From Rhodococcus sp. HNM0563 (GTDB lineage: Bacteria > Actinomycetota > Actinomycetes > Mycobacteriales > Mycobacteriaceae): a stretch of DNA of 64,000 nucleotides. This document shows, one piece after another, positions 18,359 to 26,473 of the stretch (position 1 is its first letter; the number at the start of each line of letters is the position of its first letter). The DNA is taken from contig NZ_JAASAF010000001.1 in the NCBI RefSeq assembly GCF_012726195.1, positions 682,001 to 746,000 of the forward strand, given 5' to 3'. The position numbers and the translations under genes were made by a program. The notes under the pieces were generated by a model. That model was given only the letters and a program-made list of their open reading frames with translations. It was not told the DNA's origin and made no database searches.

Positions 18359-19242
18359 CAAACCATGAGTCCGCGGGGGATACTTCCCGCGACCTCGACG
18401 TGCTCCTCGGTCTGCTCGATCTCGAGCAGACCGAGGAGCACGTCTTCGTGGGGCAGCACCCGAAGCAGACCGGGTCTCGTACGTTCGGGGGTCAACTCGT
18501 CGCACAAGGGCTCATCGCCGCCGGGCGCACAGTCGGTGATCGGCCGGTGCATGCGCTCAACGCCCATTTCATCCGGGGTGGCGACGTCAAAGCACCGATC
18601 GAATATCACGTCACCTCGCATCGTGACGGCCGCGATTTCGCCAACCGCATGGTCACCGCCGTGCAGGACGACCGTGAGCTGTGCGTGATGCTCGTGGCAT
18701 TCCAGCGCTGGGGTAAAGGCCTCGAACATTCCGTCGAGGTGCCCGAAGTGCCTATGCCGGAAGCTCTTCCGCCGATCGGTGACAGGCTTCGCGGCTTCGA
18801 AGAGCAGTTGCCGCACTTCGTCGGTGCACTCAAGCCCATCGACATGCGTTACGCGAACGACCCGGCGTGGGTGCTTCGGGGCACCGGTGAACGCCTGAAC
18901 CACAACCGGGTGTGGATGCGCCCCGATGGCGACCTACCCGACGATCCGATGCTCCATGTCGCAACGCTCGCCTACGGGTCCGACACCACGGTGCTCGATT
19001 CGATTCTGACGACGCACGGGCTGTCGTGGGGGCTGGATCGCATCGTCGCCGCCACGGTCAATCACTCGATCTGGTTCCACCGCCCGCTGCGTTTCGACGA
19101 ATGGCACCTGTACGCCACGGAATCTCCGGTGGCCGCGGGATCGCGGGGCATGGCGACGGGTCGCTACTTCACCCTCGAAGGTGAATTGGTGGCGACGGTA
19201 GTGCAGGAAGGGCTCGTGCGGCACTTCCCACGTCGCTCCTGA
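18355..19242 (+). CDS. tesB: Acyl-CoA thioesterase II (TesB-like)
   Basis: 295 residues with two hot-dog folds. TEEHVFVGQHPKQTGSRTFG and GGQLVAQGLIAAGRTV belong to the first fold, LHVATLAYGSDTTVLDSILT (with the catalytic Asp region) and HSIWFHRPLRFDEWHLYATE to the second, followed by the terminal GRYFTLEGELVATVVQEGLVR. TesB enzymes hydrolyse medium- and long-chain acyl-CoA. GTG 18355 overlaps the pyk stop by four bases, so translation is coupled. A longer in-frame extension upstream lies inside pyk and is not used. Confidence 0.92.
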   Translation: MTNHESAGDTSRDLDVLLGLLDLEQTEEHVFVGQHPKQTGSRTFGGQLVAQGLIAAGRTVGDRPVHALNAHFIRGGDVKAPIEYHVTSHRDGRDFANRMVTAVQDDRELCVMLVAFQRWGKGLEHSVEVPEVPMPEALPPIGDRLRGFEEQLPHFVGALKPIDMRYANDPAWVLRGTGERLNHNRVWMRPDGDLPDDPMLHVATLAYGSDTTVLDSILTTHGLSWGLDRIVAATVNHSIWFHRPLRFDEWHLYATESPVAAGSRGMATGRYFTLEGELVATVVQEGLVRHFPRRS

Positions 19243-19245
19243 GTG

Positions 19246-19278
19246 CGATCGCCGATGCGGATCAGTCCTCGGCGATCG
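19246..19278. terminator. Bidirectional hairpin between tesB and the DJ-1-like gene
   Basis: CGATCGCCGA (19246-19255) and TCGGCGATCG (19269-19278) form a perfect 10-bp stem with a 13-nt loop, between convergent genes. Confidence 0.7.
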
Positions 19279-19313
19279 AGTCGAGTCCGGTCTGGGTCGG
19301 TCCGGCGTGGTCA

Positions 19314-19925
19314 CTACTGCTGTTCCATCAGCGCATAGAAGCCCGCGGGGTCGCGGTCCGCGTACAACGCGAACCATGCGTCGAGGACCTCCGGTTCGTA
19401 GATGTCGAGCTGGTCGAATATGGCGCGCGCGAAATGGACGGGAGCAACACCGGAGGCGGTGATCAGGCCCCGATCGGCCACCGCGGGTTCGTCACGGTAG
19501 AGGGCGCTGCCTCCATAGCCGACTTCTTCGAGGAACTCGGCCGCGTTGCTGGTGTGGGTGCGATCGTCGAGTAGGCCGGCGGAGGCCAGGGCGCCGGTGG
19601 CGCCACAGATCGCAGCGACCGGGACATCTGCGTCGAGGAACTCGCGGGCCTTGCCGGTGAACGGGGCGTACGCGTCGGTATTCCAGATGTCGTTGCCCGG
19701 AAGGATCAGCATGGCGCTGTCGTGCGGCCGGAGTTCATCGACGGTCAGATCCGGGATGATCCGTAACCCTCCTCTCGTCGTGATCGGAGCGCGGGTTGCG
19801 CCGACCGTGGTGACGGCGAAACTTCCGGGGCTCTTCTGGAACTCGGGATTGTTGATTCCCGCGACGGCGTATCCGTATTCCCAGTCGGCGAGTGTGTCGT
19901 ACAGGGCAAGGTGAACTGTTCGCAT
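19314..19925 (-). CDS. DJ-1/PfpI-family protein (class I glutamine amidotransferase-like)
   Basis: 203 residues. The DJ-1/PfpI fold is shown by TVHLALYDTLADWEYGYAVA at the N-terminus, LTVDELRPHDSAMLILPGND and the nucleophile elbow VPVAAICGATGALASAGLLD with Cys at its tip. The protein ends with ALMEQQ. Relatives include putative intracellular proteases, glyoxalases and isonitrile hydratases; the active chemistry cannot be told from sequence alone. It is transcribed toward tesB and separated from the divergent GNAT gene by about 220 bp, in which I see no further gene. Confidence 0.8.
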   Translation of the reverse strand: MRTVHLALYDTLADWEYGYAVAGINNPEFQKSPGSFAVTTVGATRAPITTRGGLRIIPDLTVDELRPHDSAMLILPGNDIWNTDAYAPFTGKAREFLDADVPVAAICGATGALASAGLLDDRTHTSNAAEFLEEVGYGGSALYRDEPAVADRGLITASGVAPVHFARAIFDQLDIYEPEVLDAWFALYADRDPAGFYALMEQQ

Positions 19926-20144
19926 AATGACAGTGTCGTGCCATTGAGGCAGTGTGCTGTCAATAATTGTCGATCATCTCGGGTGCGACGTGACCCGCGC
20001 TGCAGACCAGAGCGTTCGCGTGCCGTGCGGTGCCGCGCCTGTTCCCGGTCCGAGTCCGGTAGGTCGTCGGCGAACTGGTCTACTGGGCTGCCCCCGCAAT
20101 CCGATTCCCGACGCGGTGTCATCCGCATTGCACTGAGGAAAACC

Positions 20145-20588
20145 ATGACTGTAGAAATTCAGCAGGTCAGCGAAGTCACCGAGGAGATCGTCGCCGCCTT
20201 CGCGCGTCTGGTTCCTCAACTGTCCCGCTCTGCCGCACCGGTGACGGTCGAGACGCTCCGCAACGTCGTCGGGTGCCCGGCGAACACTCTCTTCGTCGCC
20301 CGGCTGGACGGCCGCGTTGTCGGGACCTTGACCTTGGTGGTCTTCCCCATCCTGACCGGAGTCCGGGCGTGGATCGAGGATGTGGTGGTGGACGCCGAAG
20401 CGCGGGGGCAGCAGGCGGGCGCCGCGTTGACCCGTGCCGCGATGGACCGGGCAGCCGAACTCGGCGCCCGGACGGTCGATCTGACCTCGCGTGCGTCGCG
20501 GGAGGAGGCCAACCGCCTCTACCGCCGGTTGGGCTTCGAGGAGCGGGACTCCAACCTGCTTCGGTATACCCCGAGCATCCGTGTCTGA
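20145..20588 (+). CDS. GNAT-family N-acetyltransferase
   Basis: 147 residues. NTLFVARLDGRVVGTLTLVV forms the central strands, and VRAWIEDVVVDAEARGQQAG carries the acetyl-CoA loop (R-G-Q-x-A/G). REEANRLYRRLGFEERDSNL is the C-terminal A-N-x-L-Y-x-x-x-G-F motif. GAGGAAA lies 5 bases before ATG 20145; a longer in-frame extension upstream would have no ribosome site. Substrate unknown. Confidence 0.85.
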   Translation: MTVEIQQVSEVTEEIVAAFARLVPQLSRSAAPVTVETLRNVVGCPANTLFVARLDGRVVGTLTLVVFPILTGVRAWIEDVVVDAEARGQQAGAALTRAAMDRAAELGARTVDLTSRASREEANRLYRRLGFEERDSNLLRYTPSIRV

Positions 20589-20703
20589 TCACCTGTTGAC
20601 CCACCGAGGTGGCGGCGCTGTCGAGGGATTCACCGTCGCCGGCCCTTGCATGATTGTGTTGTGACCTGGGTGATGGCATGCCTCCGGGGTGCAGGTGTCG
20701 TCG

Positions 20704-20709
20704 TAGCGT
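20704..20709 (+). promoter_or_regulatory. -10 box for leaderless GNAT gene
   Basis: TAGCGT ends 6 bases before ATG 20716. Two GTG codons lie in the six-base spacer and could serve as alternative starts. Confidence 0.4.
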
Positions 20710-20715
20710 GTGGTG

Positions 20716-21132
20716 ATGGTTGTGTGGGTGGTCGAGTCGGTCGACGGTGTGGACGCGACGGTTGTTGCTTTGTTGGAGTTGGCGATCGGTGGAGGCAGCG
20801 ATCGCGTATCTCGGGCGTTGGAGCCGTACCGATTCGGGCGGGTGAGTGTGGCTGTAACGCGTGCTGCTGGGGATGTTGTCGGCGTGGTGGGCTACATCCC
20901 GGGCTGTGAGCGAACTGAGCTGGTGCACATCGCTACTGCCCCGCAGGTTCGTCGCTCGGGTGCGGGCGCGGCGCTGGTCGAGTGGGTGCGTGAGCACTGC
21001 GAGTCGGGGGTGGTCGAGGCGCAGACCGATGGCGAATCGCTGGGTTTCTATCGGGCGTTGGGGTTCGAAGTGGAGTCGTTGGGGGAGTTGTATCCGGGTG
21101 TCGAGCGGTTCGCAGTGACGCTGCGGCGCTGA
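20716..21132 (+). CDS. GNAT-family acetyltransferase (small)
   Basis: About 138 residues. CERTELVHIATAPQVRRSGA carries the acetyl-CoA loop (R-R-S-G-A-G) and EAQTDGESLGFYRALGFEVE is the C-terminal GNAT motif. VSVAVTRAAGDVVGVVGYIP provides strands 2-3. The third codon position is richer in T than in the neighbouring his/trp genes, hinting at a different origin. ATG 20716 is preferred for its leaderless promoter spacing. Target unknown. Confidence 0.78.
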   Translation: MVVWVVESVDGVDATVVALLELAIGGGSDRVSRALEPYRFGRVSVAVTRAAGDVVGVVGYIPGCERTELVHIATAPQVRRSGAGAALVEWVREHCESGVVEAQTDGESLGFYRALGFEVESLGELYPGVERFAVTLRR

Positions 21133-21233
21133 CGAGAATGGGGTGGGGCGGCGGATCTACCTGGTGAGGTGGAGTAGGGGCAGGTCTCGCCGTGATCCTG
21201 CACTGGTCTAGGCGGTGGGGGATTGCGTAGTCC

Positions 21234-21239
21234 TACAGT
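21234..21239 (+). promoter_or_regulatory. -10 box for leaderless Nudix gene
   Basis: TACAGT ends 6 bases before GTG 21246. Confidence 0.45.
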
Positions 21240-21245
21240 GAACGC

Positions 21246-21665
21246 GTGCCATCGATCAGGAACATCTCGGTAGGGCTGCCCAACCGCTCGGGGCACGTTC
21301 TCGTGCTCGAGGGTATGGACCGGGTGACCGGCGAAGCGTTTCACCGCGCGATCGGAGGTGGCATCGAATTCGGCGAGACTGCCGAGGCCGCGCTGCGACG
21401 GGAGTTCACTGAGGAACTGGGCGTCACGCTCGGAGCTGTCGAACTACTTGCAGTGGTCGAGAACATCTTCGAGTACGAGGGCAAGCCGGGACATGAGATC
21501 GCTCATGTCTTCGCGGTTGAGTCAGCAGAGATCGATGCGATTCCATTGGATGCGCGGCTGCGGGTGCTTGACGAAGGAAGCCCGATTCGATGGGTTCCGA
21601 TCAGTGAGCCGCACCGACCCTTCTACCCGACCGGCGTTGCCGAGATCCTGGACGGGCTTGTGTGA
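21246..21665 (+). CDS. NUDIX hydrolase
   Basis: 139 residues. The Nudix box is complete: GGGIEFGETAEAALRREF followed by TEELGVTL fits G-x5-E-x7-R-E-U-x-x-E-E-x-G-U. Nudix enzymes hydrolyse nucleoside diphosphates linked to another moiety. SEPHRPFYPTGVAEILDGLV closes the fold. Its TGA overlaps a GTG that opens the decayed kinase gene, so the two were once an operon. Leaderless start at GTG 21246. Substrate not predictable. Confidence 0.88.
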   Translation: MPSIRNISVGLPNRSGHVLVLEGMDRVTGEAFHRAIGGGIEFGETAEAALRREFTEELGVTLGAVELLAVVENIFEYEGKPGHEIAHVFAVESAEIDAIPLDARLRVLDEGSPIRWVPISEPHRPFYPTGVAEILDGLV

Positions 21666-22313
21666 CGGACATGTCGGGCGGCAACGGAATTCAGCACCAT
21701 TGCACGGGCCAGGTAGCAACGAGCGAGACCGTCGCGATCATCGCAGACGAGGCTTTCCCTCTGGTCGAGCGTTCATCGCGGTCGATGGCGTCGATGGGAG
21801 CGGTAAGAGCACCTGTTCGGAAGGGCTGGTCTGTACGACACCGACATCTGTCCAAGGTTGCTGCACGCCCCGGCGGATGCGCTGGTGCTATTTCTCTACG
21901 AGCTTCGCAGAGTCGTCGGCGGAGACTGCCAGCAGCCACTGATCGATAGGGACCTCGATGAGTACTCGTGGGTGTCTCGAGCGCATCGGCCGTGTCCCAG
22001 CCGTGGTGCCCGGTGAACGTCCCACCAGCCCTTTGTATCTGGGCCACTGCTTCGGCACCGTCACCGAACGCGTGCCCTGCACGACCTCGGTGTGGACACC
22101 GTCATCATCCTCGCGGGCTATCGGGTTGTCACCGACCGCGGCGCCGTCGGTCAGGTCCGCGGCAACGTCTGCAGTGCAGTGCTGGATTACCTGGCTGCCT
22201 CCAGTTCCTTTGGTCGTAGCGGTTCGGCTCACCGCAACCACGACAGCCTCGGGGCCGTGTCATCAATCAAGGCGGGAACGGTGGCGGCAGTTCGTTGTAC
22301 GCGTCGGCGTTGA
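21662..22313 (+). pseudogene. Decayed P-loop (thymidylate/nucleoside kinase-like) gene
   Basis: Coding similarity continues across three reading frames. Frame 1 opens with GTG 21662 (overlapping the Nudix stop) and reads ETVAIIADEAFPLVERS. Frame 2 then reads AFIAVDGVDGSGKST (21769-21813), a clear Walker A loop of the dTMP-kinase/nucleoside-kinase style. Frame 3 continues DTDICPRLLHAPADALVLFL and LIDRDLDEYSWVSRA before a stop at 22015-22017, and resumes as ALHDLGVDTVIILAGYRVVT to the stop at 22311. At least two frameshifts and one stop are needed, so no intact protein is made. The kinase subfamily is a guess from the P-loop context. About 75 bp beyond hold nothing recognisable. Confidence 0.45.
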
Positions 22314-22387
22314 GTACCCGGCGGGACAGAGACGACTTGCCCCAACGTCGGTTCGCCGCCGTCGGCTTGGTCAACAGGATTTGGCGA

Positions 22388-23140
22388 TCACGCGGGCGGT
22401 TCTATCGTGATGGCTTTTCGTGTGCGGCTGCATCGGGTGATGTAGGGCAGGTCGATCCCGTCGCGGCCGGCGAGGTCCGGGTGGCTGTCGACAAGCGCCT
22501 CGACGCGAGCGAGCACCTTCGCGCGTGACACCGGATCCATCGTGATGATGTAGCTGCGCGAGGCGACCAGATCAAGCAATCCCGAGCGGGTGAGGCGGAA
22601 CGTCCATTCGAAGTCTGCACGTTCGAGTTCCGCGAATGGCGGGCCAACTATTGGATTATCGGTGCGCATATCGATCTCCTCGCTGGTGCGCATGATCTCG
22701 CCCATCTCGGCGACCCAGTCCACGCGCTCATCACGGACATTCCACAGTAGGCCGAGCTGCCCGCCGCTCCGCAGGACACGAGCCACTTCCGGCACCGCGA
22801 GAACAGGGTCGACCCAATGCCATGCCTGGGCGACCAACACGGCATCGACGGACTCGTCGTCGAGTGGGATGTGCTCTGCAGATCCGGCATGCACCGGAGT
22901 ATCAGGAAGGGCGAGTGTGAACTCCTCGCGCATGCCAGCGGACGGCTCCACGGCCACGATGTCCGGGACGTGCTCGATGAGGCTGCGGGTGAGCTGACCG
23001 GATCCGGCACCGAGATCGAGCACCCGGTCCGCCCCCGTCGGCAGTAGCCACCTCACCGCCTCTGACGGATACGACGGACGCCCCGTCCGGTACGCGGATG
23101 CCGCCGCACCGAAGGAGCGTGCCTGCATCATCGAGTTCAC
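22388..23140 (-). CDS. SAM-dependent class I methyltransferase
   Basis: About 250 residues from GTG 23140. The N-terminus ARSFGAAASAYRTGRPSYP is typical of the UbiE/YcgJ-like group. Motif I for SAM binding is RVLDLGAGSGQLTRSL, motif II DIVAVEPSAGMREEF, and AQAWHWVDPVLAVPEVARVL with LRSGGQLGLLWNVRD gives post-I motifs. The methyl acceptor is unknown. GTG 23140 is chosen because GGAG ends 5 bases before it; ATG 23131 is a possible alternative, and the longer open frame upstream shows no similarity. The divergent tandem-Nudix gene starts 167 bp away. Confidence 0.85.
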   Translation of the reverse strand: MNSMMQARSFGAAASAYRTGRPSYPSEAVRWLLPTGADRVLDLGAGSGQLTRSLIEHVPDIVAVEPSAGMREEFTLALPDTPVHAGSAEHIPLDDESVDAVLVAQAWHWVDPVLAVPEVARVLRSGGQLGLLWNVRDERVDWVAEMGEIMRTSEEIDMRTDNPIVGPPFAELERADFEWTFRLTRSGLLDLVASRSYIITMDPVSRAKVLARVEALVDSHPDLAGRDGIDLPYITRCSRTRKAITIEPPA

Positions 23141-23292
23141 ACCGTCTCCGTTCGATCCGTTGACTGCCGACCATCTACTGGCAGCCCAGACTAAACGCGG
23201 GCTGCGCCGCGGTGCTTCTGGACACTCCCGAGCGGTGGTGTAGTCGACGCGAGTCGAAGGGGCGCCTCTGTGATCATTGCGGCCGCTTTGAA

Positions 23293-23298
23293 TATGGT
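23293..23298 (+). promoter_or_regulatory. -10 box for leaderless tandem-Nudix gene
   Basis: TATGGT ends 8 bases before GTG 23307, in the gap divergent from the methyltransferase gene. Confidence 0.4.
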
Positions 23299-23306
23299 GG
23301 TCGACC

Positions 23307-24134
23307 GTGGCACCGCAGAAGCGTTCGACCTCACGTGTTCTCCTTGTCGACGACTGCGATCGGCTGCTGTTGTTGTGTGGCCGCGATCCACGTACACCGG
23401 GCGCGCGGTGGTGGTTCACGGTCGGTGGCGGCGTCGAAGCAGGTGAAGACCCTGTGCAGGCCGCTGTACGGGAGGTGTGGGAGGAAACCGGGCTGACGAT
23501 TCCGGCGTCGCGCCTGGGCCCGGTGGTGTGGACTCGGCAGACGCTGTTCAGCGTCGATGGTCACCGCCTCGACCAGTACGAGGAGTACCGACTCGGCCGC
23601 GGCGCTTCTGAACAGGTGCTCTCTCTGGCGTTGTGTGTCGCCGGTGCCCGTTACCGTGTGCGGGTGAATGATCGCTTTCAGCTGGTACCGGCTGTCTATG
23701 TGGTGTTCCGTCGTGAGTGTGGCGGTCGTGAGCAGGTCCTGCTCCAGTTGCGCGAGGGGACCGGCTACTTGGACGGGCATTGGGCTCACGCTGCTGCGGG
23801 CCACGTCGAGCGGGGTGAGTCGGTTTTCGATGCTGCTGTTCGTGAGTGCGCTGAGGAGCTCGGAATGGTGGTTGATCCCGGTGATCTCGTGGCGCTGACT
23901 ACATTGCATCGTCGGCAGCGTCCCGGTCTCTCCTACAAGGATCACCGAGTGGACTTCTTTGTCGAGTGCCGTCACTGGTCGTCCGAGCCGCGACTGATGG
24001 AGCCGGAGAAGGCGGCAGATCTGAAATGGTTCGATGGGGAGGAACTTCCGACTCCGATGGTTCCGCACGAAGGGTTTGTGCTCGACGCACTGCGCACCGG
24101 CCACCTGGAGCCCCTTCACTGCATCGGATTCTGA
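23307..24134 (+). CDS. Tandem NUDIX-domain protein
   Basis: 275 residues with two Nudix boxes in one chain. Domain 1 (about 8-98) starts SRVLLVDDCDRLLLLCGRDP and has GGGVEAGEDPVQAAVREVWE with EETGLTI. Domain 2 (about 120-262) has AGHVERGESVFDAAVRECAE with EELGMVV. Both boxes keep the catalytic glutamates. Domain 1 stops soon after DQYEEYRLGRG and appears to lack its last ~40 residues, so the gene may be a fusion of two neighbouring Nudix genes by deletion. It begins with GTG 23307 after a leaderless -10 box. Substrates unknown; the T-rich codon use matches the rest of this accessory stretch. Confidence 0.82.
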   Translation: MAPQKRSTSRVLLVDDCDRLLLLCGRDPRTPGARWWFTVGGGVEAGEDPVQAAVREVWEETGLTIPASRLGPVVWTRQTLFSVDGHRLDQYEEYRLGRGASEQVLSLALCVAGARYRVRVNDRFQLVPAVYVVFRRECGGREQVLLQLREGTGYLDGHWAHAAAGHVERGESVFDAAVRECAEELGMVVDPGDLVALTTLHRRQRPGLSYKDHRVDFFVECRHWSSEPRLMEPEKAADLKWFDGEELPTPMVPHEGFVLDALRTGHLEPLHCIGF

Positions 24135-24292
24135 GCTTGTTCGTGCGCGGCGTTTTCCCCATCGGCAGGGTCGTGGCCACGATCGGTCTCGGATGCGCAC
24201 GGATCCGCGCCGGAGCCTGACGGGCAGCGTTCCGATCTTCGATATGCAGTGCGGTCCCGACGAATGGGGGCCCTCCCGACGAATGAGGCAAT
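24135..24292 (+). other. Gap between tandem-Nudix gene and Cys-leader promoter
   Basis: 158 bp in which I see no gene, hairpin or repeat of note. A 14-base near-duplicate (CCCGACGAATG at 24256-24266 and 24277-24287) is the only pattern. Confidence 0.4.
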
Positions 24293-24322
24293 TTGCCCTC
24301 CGGATGCTTTCGGGGCTAGCGT
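24293..24322 (+). promoter_or_regulatory. Promoter of the cysteine-leader operon
   Basis: TTGCCC (24293-24298) and TAGCGT (24317-24322) are spaced by 18 bp. The -10 box ends 8 bases before the ATG of the leader peptide, so the transcript should start at or next to that ATG. Confidence 0.55.
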
Positions 24323-24330
24323 TGAGCACC

Positions 24331-24417
24331 ATGTTCGGGAAAGATCGCGCGCAGTTCGTGAGCACACGCATGGTGGGCGTCGTCGCTCCCGCGTGTCGCT
24401 GTTGCCGCTGCTTCTGA
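24331..24417 (+). CDS. Cysteine-cluster leader peptide (candidate attenuator)
   Basis: A 28-residue open frame whose last eight residues are ACRCCRCF, four cysteines in seven positions directly before the TGA. It starts at ATG 24331 in a leaderless layout, and begins MFGKDRAQFVSTRMVG. Cysteine-rich short leader ORFs that sense charged Cys-tRNA and control downstream sulfur genes have been described in mycobacteria. Here the leader precedes a 2OG oxygenase gene and a methionine importer by 133 bases, which fits. If ribosomes stall at the Cys codons under sulfur limitation, folding of the following leader RNA would change. The peptide itself probably has no other role. Function is inference; the ORF and its context are seen directly. 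Confidence 0.7.
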   Translation: MFGKDRAQFVSTRMVGVVAPACRCCRCF

Positions 24418-24454
24418 CAGGCCTGCGCGAGCGACCTCCCGAATGTTCTGCCTG

Positions 24455-24487
24455 TTCCGGCCACCGGGTTCGATCTCGGCGCCGGAA
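24455..24487 (+). promoter_or_regulatory. Leader RNA hairpin between Cys leader and oxygenase gene
   Basis: TTCCGGC (24455-24461) and GCCGGAA (24481-24487) form a perfect 7-bp stem with a 19-nt loop, 37 bases after the leader stop and 50 bases before the GAAAGGA ribosome site of the next gene. It could be part of the attenuator; no competing structure was worked out. Confidence 0.35.
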
Positions 24488-24549
24488 TAATCCCGTGATT
24501 GCACCCGTTCTGTTCCGCGACGGTGCGACTCGGCTCGAAAGGATCCACC

Positions 24550-25572
24550 ATGCCCGGCTCGGCAACATTGCCCATCATCGACCTCACCGACCTCGACGGC
24601 GGTAAGGACACACGCGCGGCACTCCTCGAGCGGCTGAGGATCGTCACCCACGAGATCGGATTCTTCTACCTCGCCGGACACGGTATCGACGAGACGCTTG
24701 CGCAGCGCCTCATCGCTGCATCACGCCAATTCTTCGCTCTCCCCGATGTCGACAAACTCGAGATCGAGAACTCGTACTCACCCCACTTCCGTGGGTATAC
24801 CCGCGTCGGCGGCGAGCGGACTCAGGGCTACATCGACTGGCGAGAGCAACTCGACATCGGGCCCGAGCGCGCTGCGGTCACGAGTATCGACCCCGAGCGA
24901 CCCTGGGACGTACTGCACGGGCCGAACCTGTGGCCGTCGCAAGTGCCGCAGCTGCGCGACCTGGCGCTGGAATGGATCGCACGCTCCAGCGACGTCGGTC
25001 TGATCCTGCTCCGCGCATGGGCCGAATCACTGGGCGCCCCAGCAGGATTCTTCGACGACGCGTTCGCCGATCCCGATCCGCTTCTCAAGATCGCCCGGTA
25101 CCCAGGGCACGACCGGACCGTCACGGGTCAGGGCGTCGGCAGCCACAAGGACGTCGGTGCGCTCACCCTGCTGTACCCCGAACCCGGCAGCGGCGGATTC
25201 CAGGTCGAACGTGACGGCGAGTGGCTCGACATCGACCCGCTTCCAGGACACTTCATCGTCAACATCGGTGAACTACTCGAAGTGGCGACCGGTGGTTACC
25301 TCAAGGCCACTGTGCACCGCGTGCTGCCGCCGCCCGCAGGGTCGGACCGCGTGTCGTTACCGTTCTTCCTCAACCCCGGACTCGACAAGGCCTTGCCCAC
25401 CGTCCCGCTGTCCGCAGACCTGGCCGCTGCCGCGAAAGGCGTGGGCACCGACGTCCACGGCGGTACCTTGCATTCTGTGTACGGACTCAACGCCTTGAAG
25501 TCGAGACTGCGGGCACACCCCAACGTCACCGAGCGCTACCACGCAGAACTGGCCAGTGCGTTCGTCCGGTGA
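24550..25572 (+). CDS. 2-oxoglutarate/Fe(II)-dependent oxygenase (isopenicillin-N-synthase-like)
   Basis: 340 residues. The N-terminal DIOX_N region reads LPIIDLTDLDGGKDTRAALL and EIGFFYLAGHGIDETLAQRL, and HFRGYTRVGGERTQGYIDWR follows. The catalytic jelly-roll has GVGSHKDVGALTLLYPE, giving the His-x-Asp iron ligands, and LKATVHRVLPPPAGSDRVSL, giving the distal His and the Arg-x-Ser 2-oxoglutarate site. The iron triad is therefore complete. Family members oxidise small amino-acid-like or heterocyclic substrates. Position between a Cys-cluster leader and metQNI suggests a sulfur compound as substrate (inference). ATG 24550 follows GAAAGGA; the next gene begins 64 bp after the stop. Confidence 0.85.
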   Translation: MPGSATLPIIDLTDLDGGKDTRAALLERLRIVTHEIGFFYLAGHGIDETLAQRLIAASRQFFALPDVDKLEIENSYSPHFRGYTRVGGERTQGYIDWREQLDIGPERAAVTSIDPERPWDVLHGPNLWPSQVPQLRDLALEWIARSSDVGLILLRAWAESLGAPAGFFDDAFADPDPLLKIARYPGHDRTVTGQGVGSHKDVGALTLLYPEPGSGGFQVERDGEWLDIDPLPGHFIVNIGELLEVATGGYLKATVHRVLPPPAGSDRVSLPFFLNPGLDKALPTVPLSADLAAAAKGVGTDVHGGTLHSVYGLNALKSRLRAHPNVTERYHAELASAFVR

Positions 25573-25636
25573 TTCATCGCCGGCTCCACCCGGTACCGCG
25601 CCGCGGACCGGTCTCCACCCATGGAAGGTAGAAACG

Positions 25637-26473
25637 ATGTTCCTGCGCCGCACCGCCGCCGCATCGGCAGCTGTTGTCCTCGGTCTGGGCCTGGCGGCCT
25701 GTGGCTCCTCGGGCGGTGACGAGAACACCCTCGTGATCTCCGCGTCCTCCACCCCGCACGTCGAGATCCTCGAGCAGGTCGTGAACAGCGGTGCCCTCGG
25801 CGACTACTCGCTCGACATTCGTGAGGTCACCGGTGAGATCGACCCGAACGAGCTGCTCGCCGCCGGCGATGTCGACGCCAACTTCTTCCAACACGAGCCG
25901 TACCTCGTGGACTGGCAGAAGCAGAACGGAGTCGACGACCTCGTCGCCGTCGCCGATGTGCACCTCGAGCCGATCAGCCTCTACTCGAACAAGGTCAAAT
26001 CGCTCGACGAGATCGCCGACGGCGACTCGATCGCGATCCCGCGCGACACCACGAACTACGCGCGTGCGCTGTACCTGCTCGAATCCGCCGGCCTGATCAA
26101 GATGGATGTGCCGTTCACCGAGGCCGACCTGTCCGTCGTCACCGAGGCGAATATCACCGAGAACCCGAAGAACCTGCAGTTCATCCCGATCGAGCGCCCC
26201 CAGCTCGCGCGCCAGCTCGACGACCCGCAGGTCACCGCCGCGGTGATCAACTCCAACTACGCGCTCGAAGCGGGTCTGACCCCGACCGACGATTCCATCT
26301 ACACCGAAGAGGTCGAGAACAACCCGTTCTCCAACCTCCTCGTGGTCCGCGCCGAGAACGAGAACGACCCGATCGTGGTTGCGCTCGCCGACGCACTCGA
26401 ATCCCCCGAGACTGCCGCCTGGATCGACGAGACCTATGCGGGTTCCGTGGTCCCGGTGCACCCGGCGAACTGA
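25637..26473 (+). CDS. metQ: MetQ/NlpA-family substrate-binding lipoprotein
   Basis: 278 residues. The signal peptide ends in the lipobox LGLGLAAC with lipid-modified Cys22, so it would be a Lgt substrate anchored outside the membrane. The NlpA/MetQ family is shown by VISASSTPHVEILEQVVNSG, DPNELLAAGDVDANFFQHEP (the FQH substrate loop), SIAIPRDTTNYARALYLLES and the C-terminal AWIDETYAGSVVPV. It delivers methionine or a related sulfur amino acid to MetN-MetI. GGTAGAAACG precedes ATG 25637. Its stop overlaps the metN ATG (TGATG). Confidence 0.92.
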   Translation: MFLRRTAAASAAVVLGLGLAACGSSGGDENTLVISASSTPHVEILEQVVNSGALGDYSLDIREVTGEIDPNELLAAGDVDANFFQHEPYLVDWQKQNGVDDLVAVADVHLEPISLYSNKVKSLDEIADGDSIAIPRDTTNYARALYLLESAGLIKMDVPFTEADLSVVTEANITENPKNLQFIPIERPQLARQLDDPQVTAAVINSNYALEAGLTPTDDSIYTEEVENNPFSNLLVVRAENENDPIVVALADALESPETAAWIDETYAGSVVPVHPAN

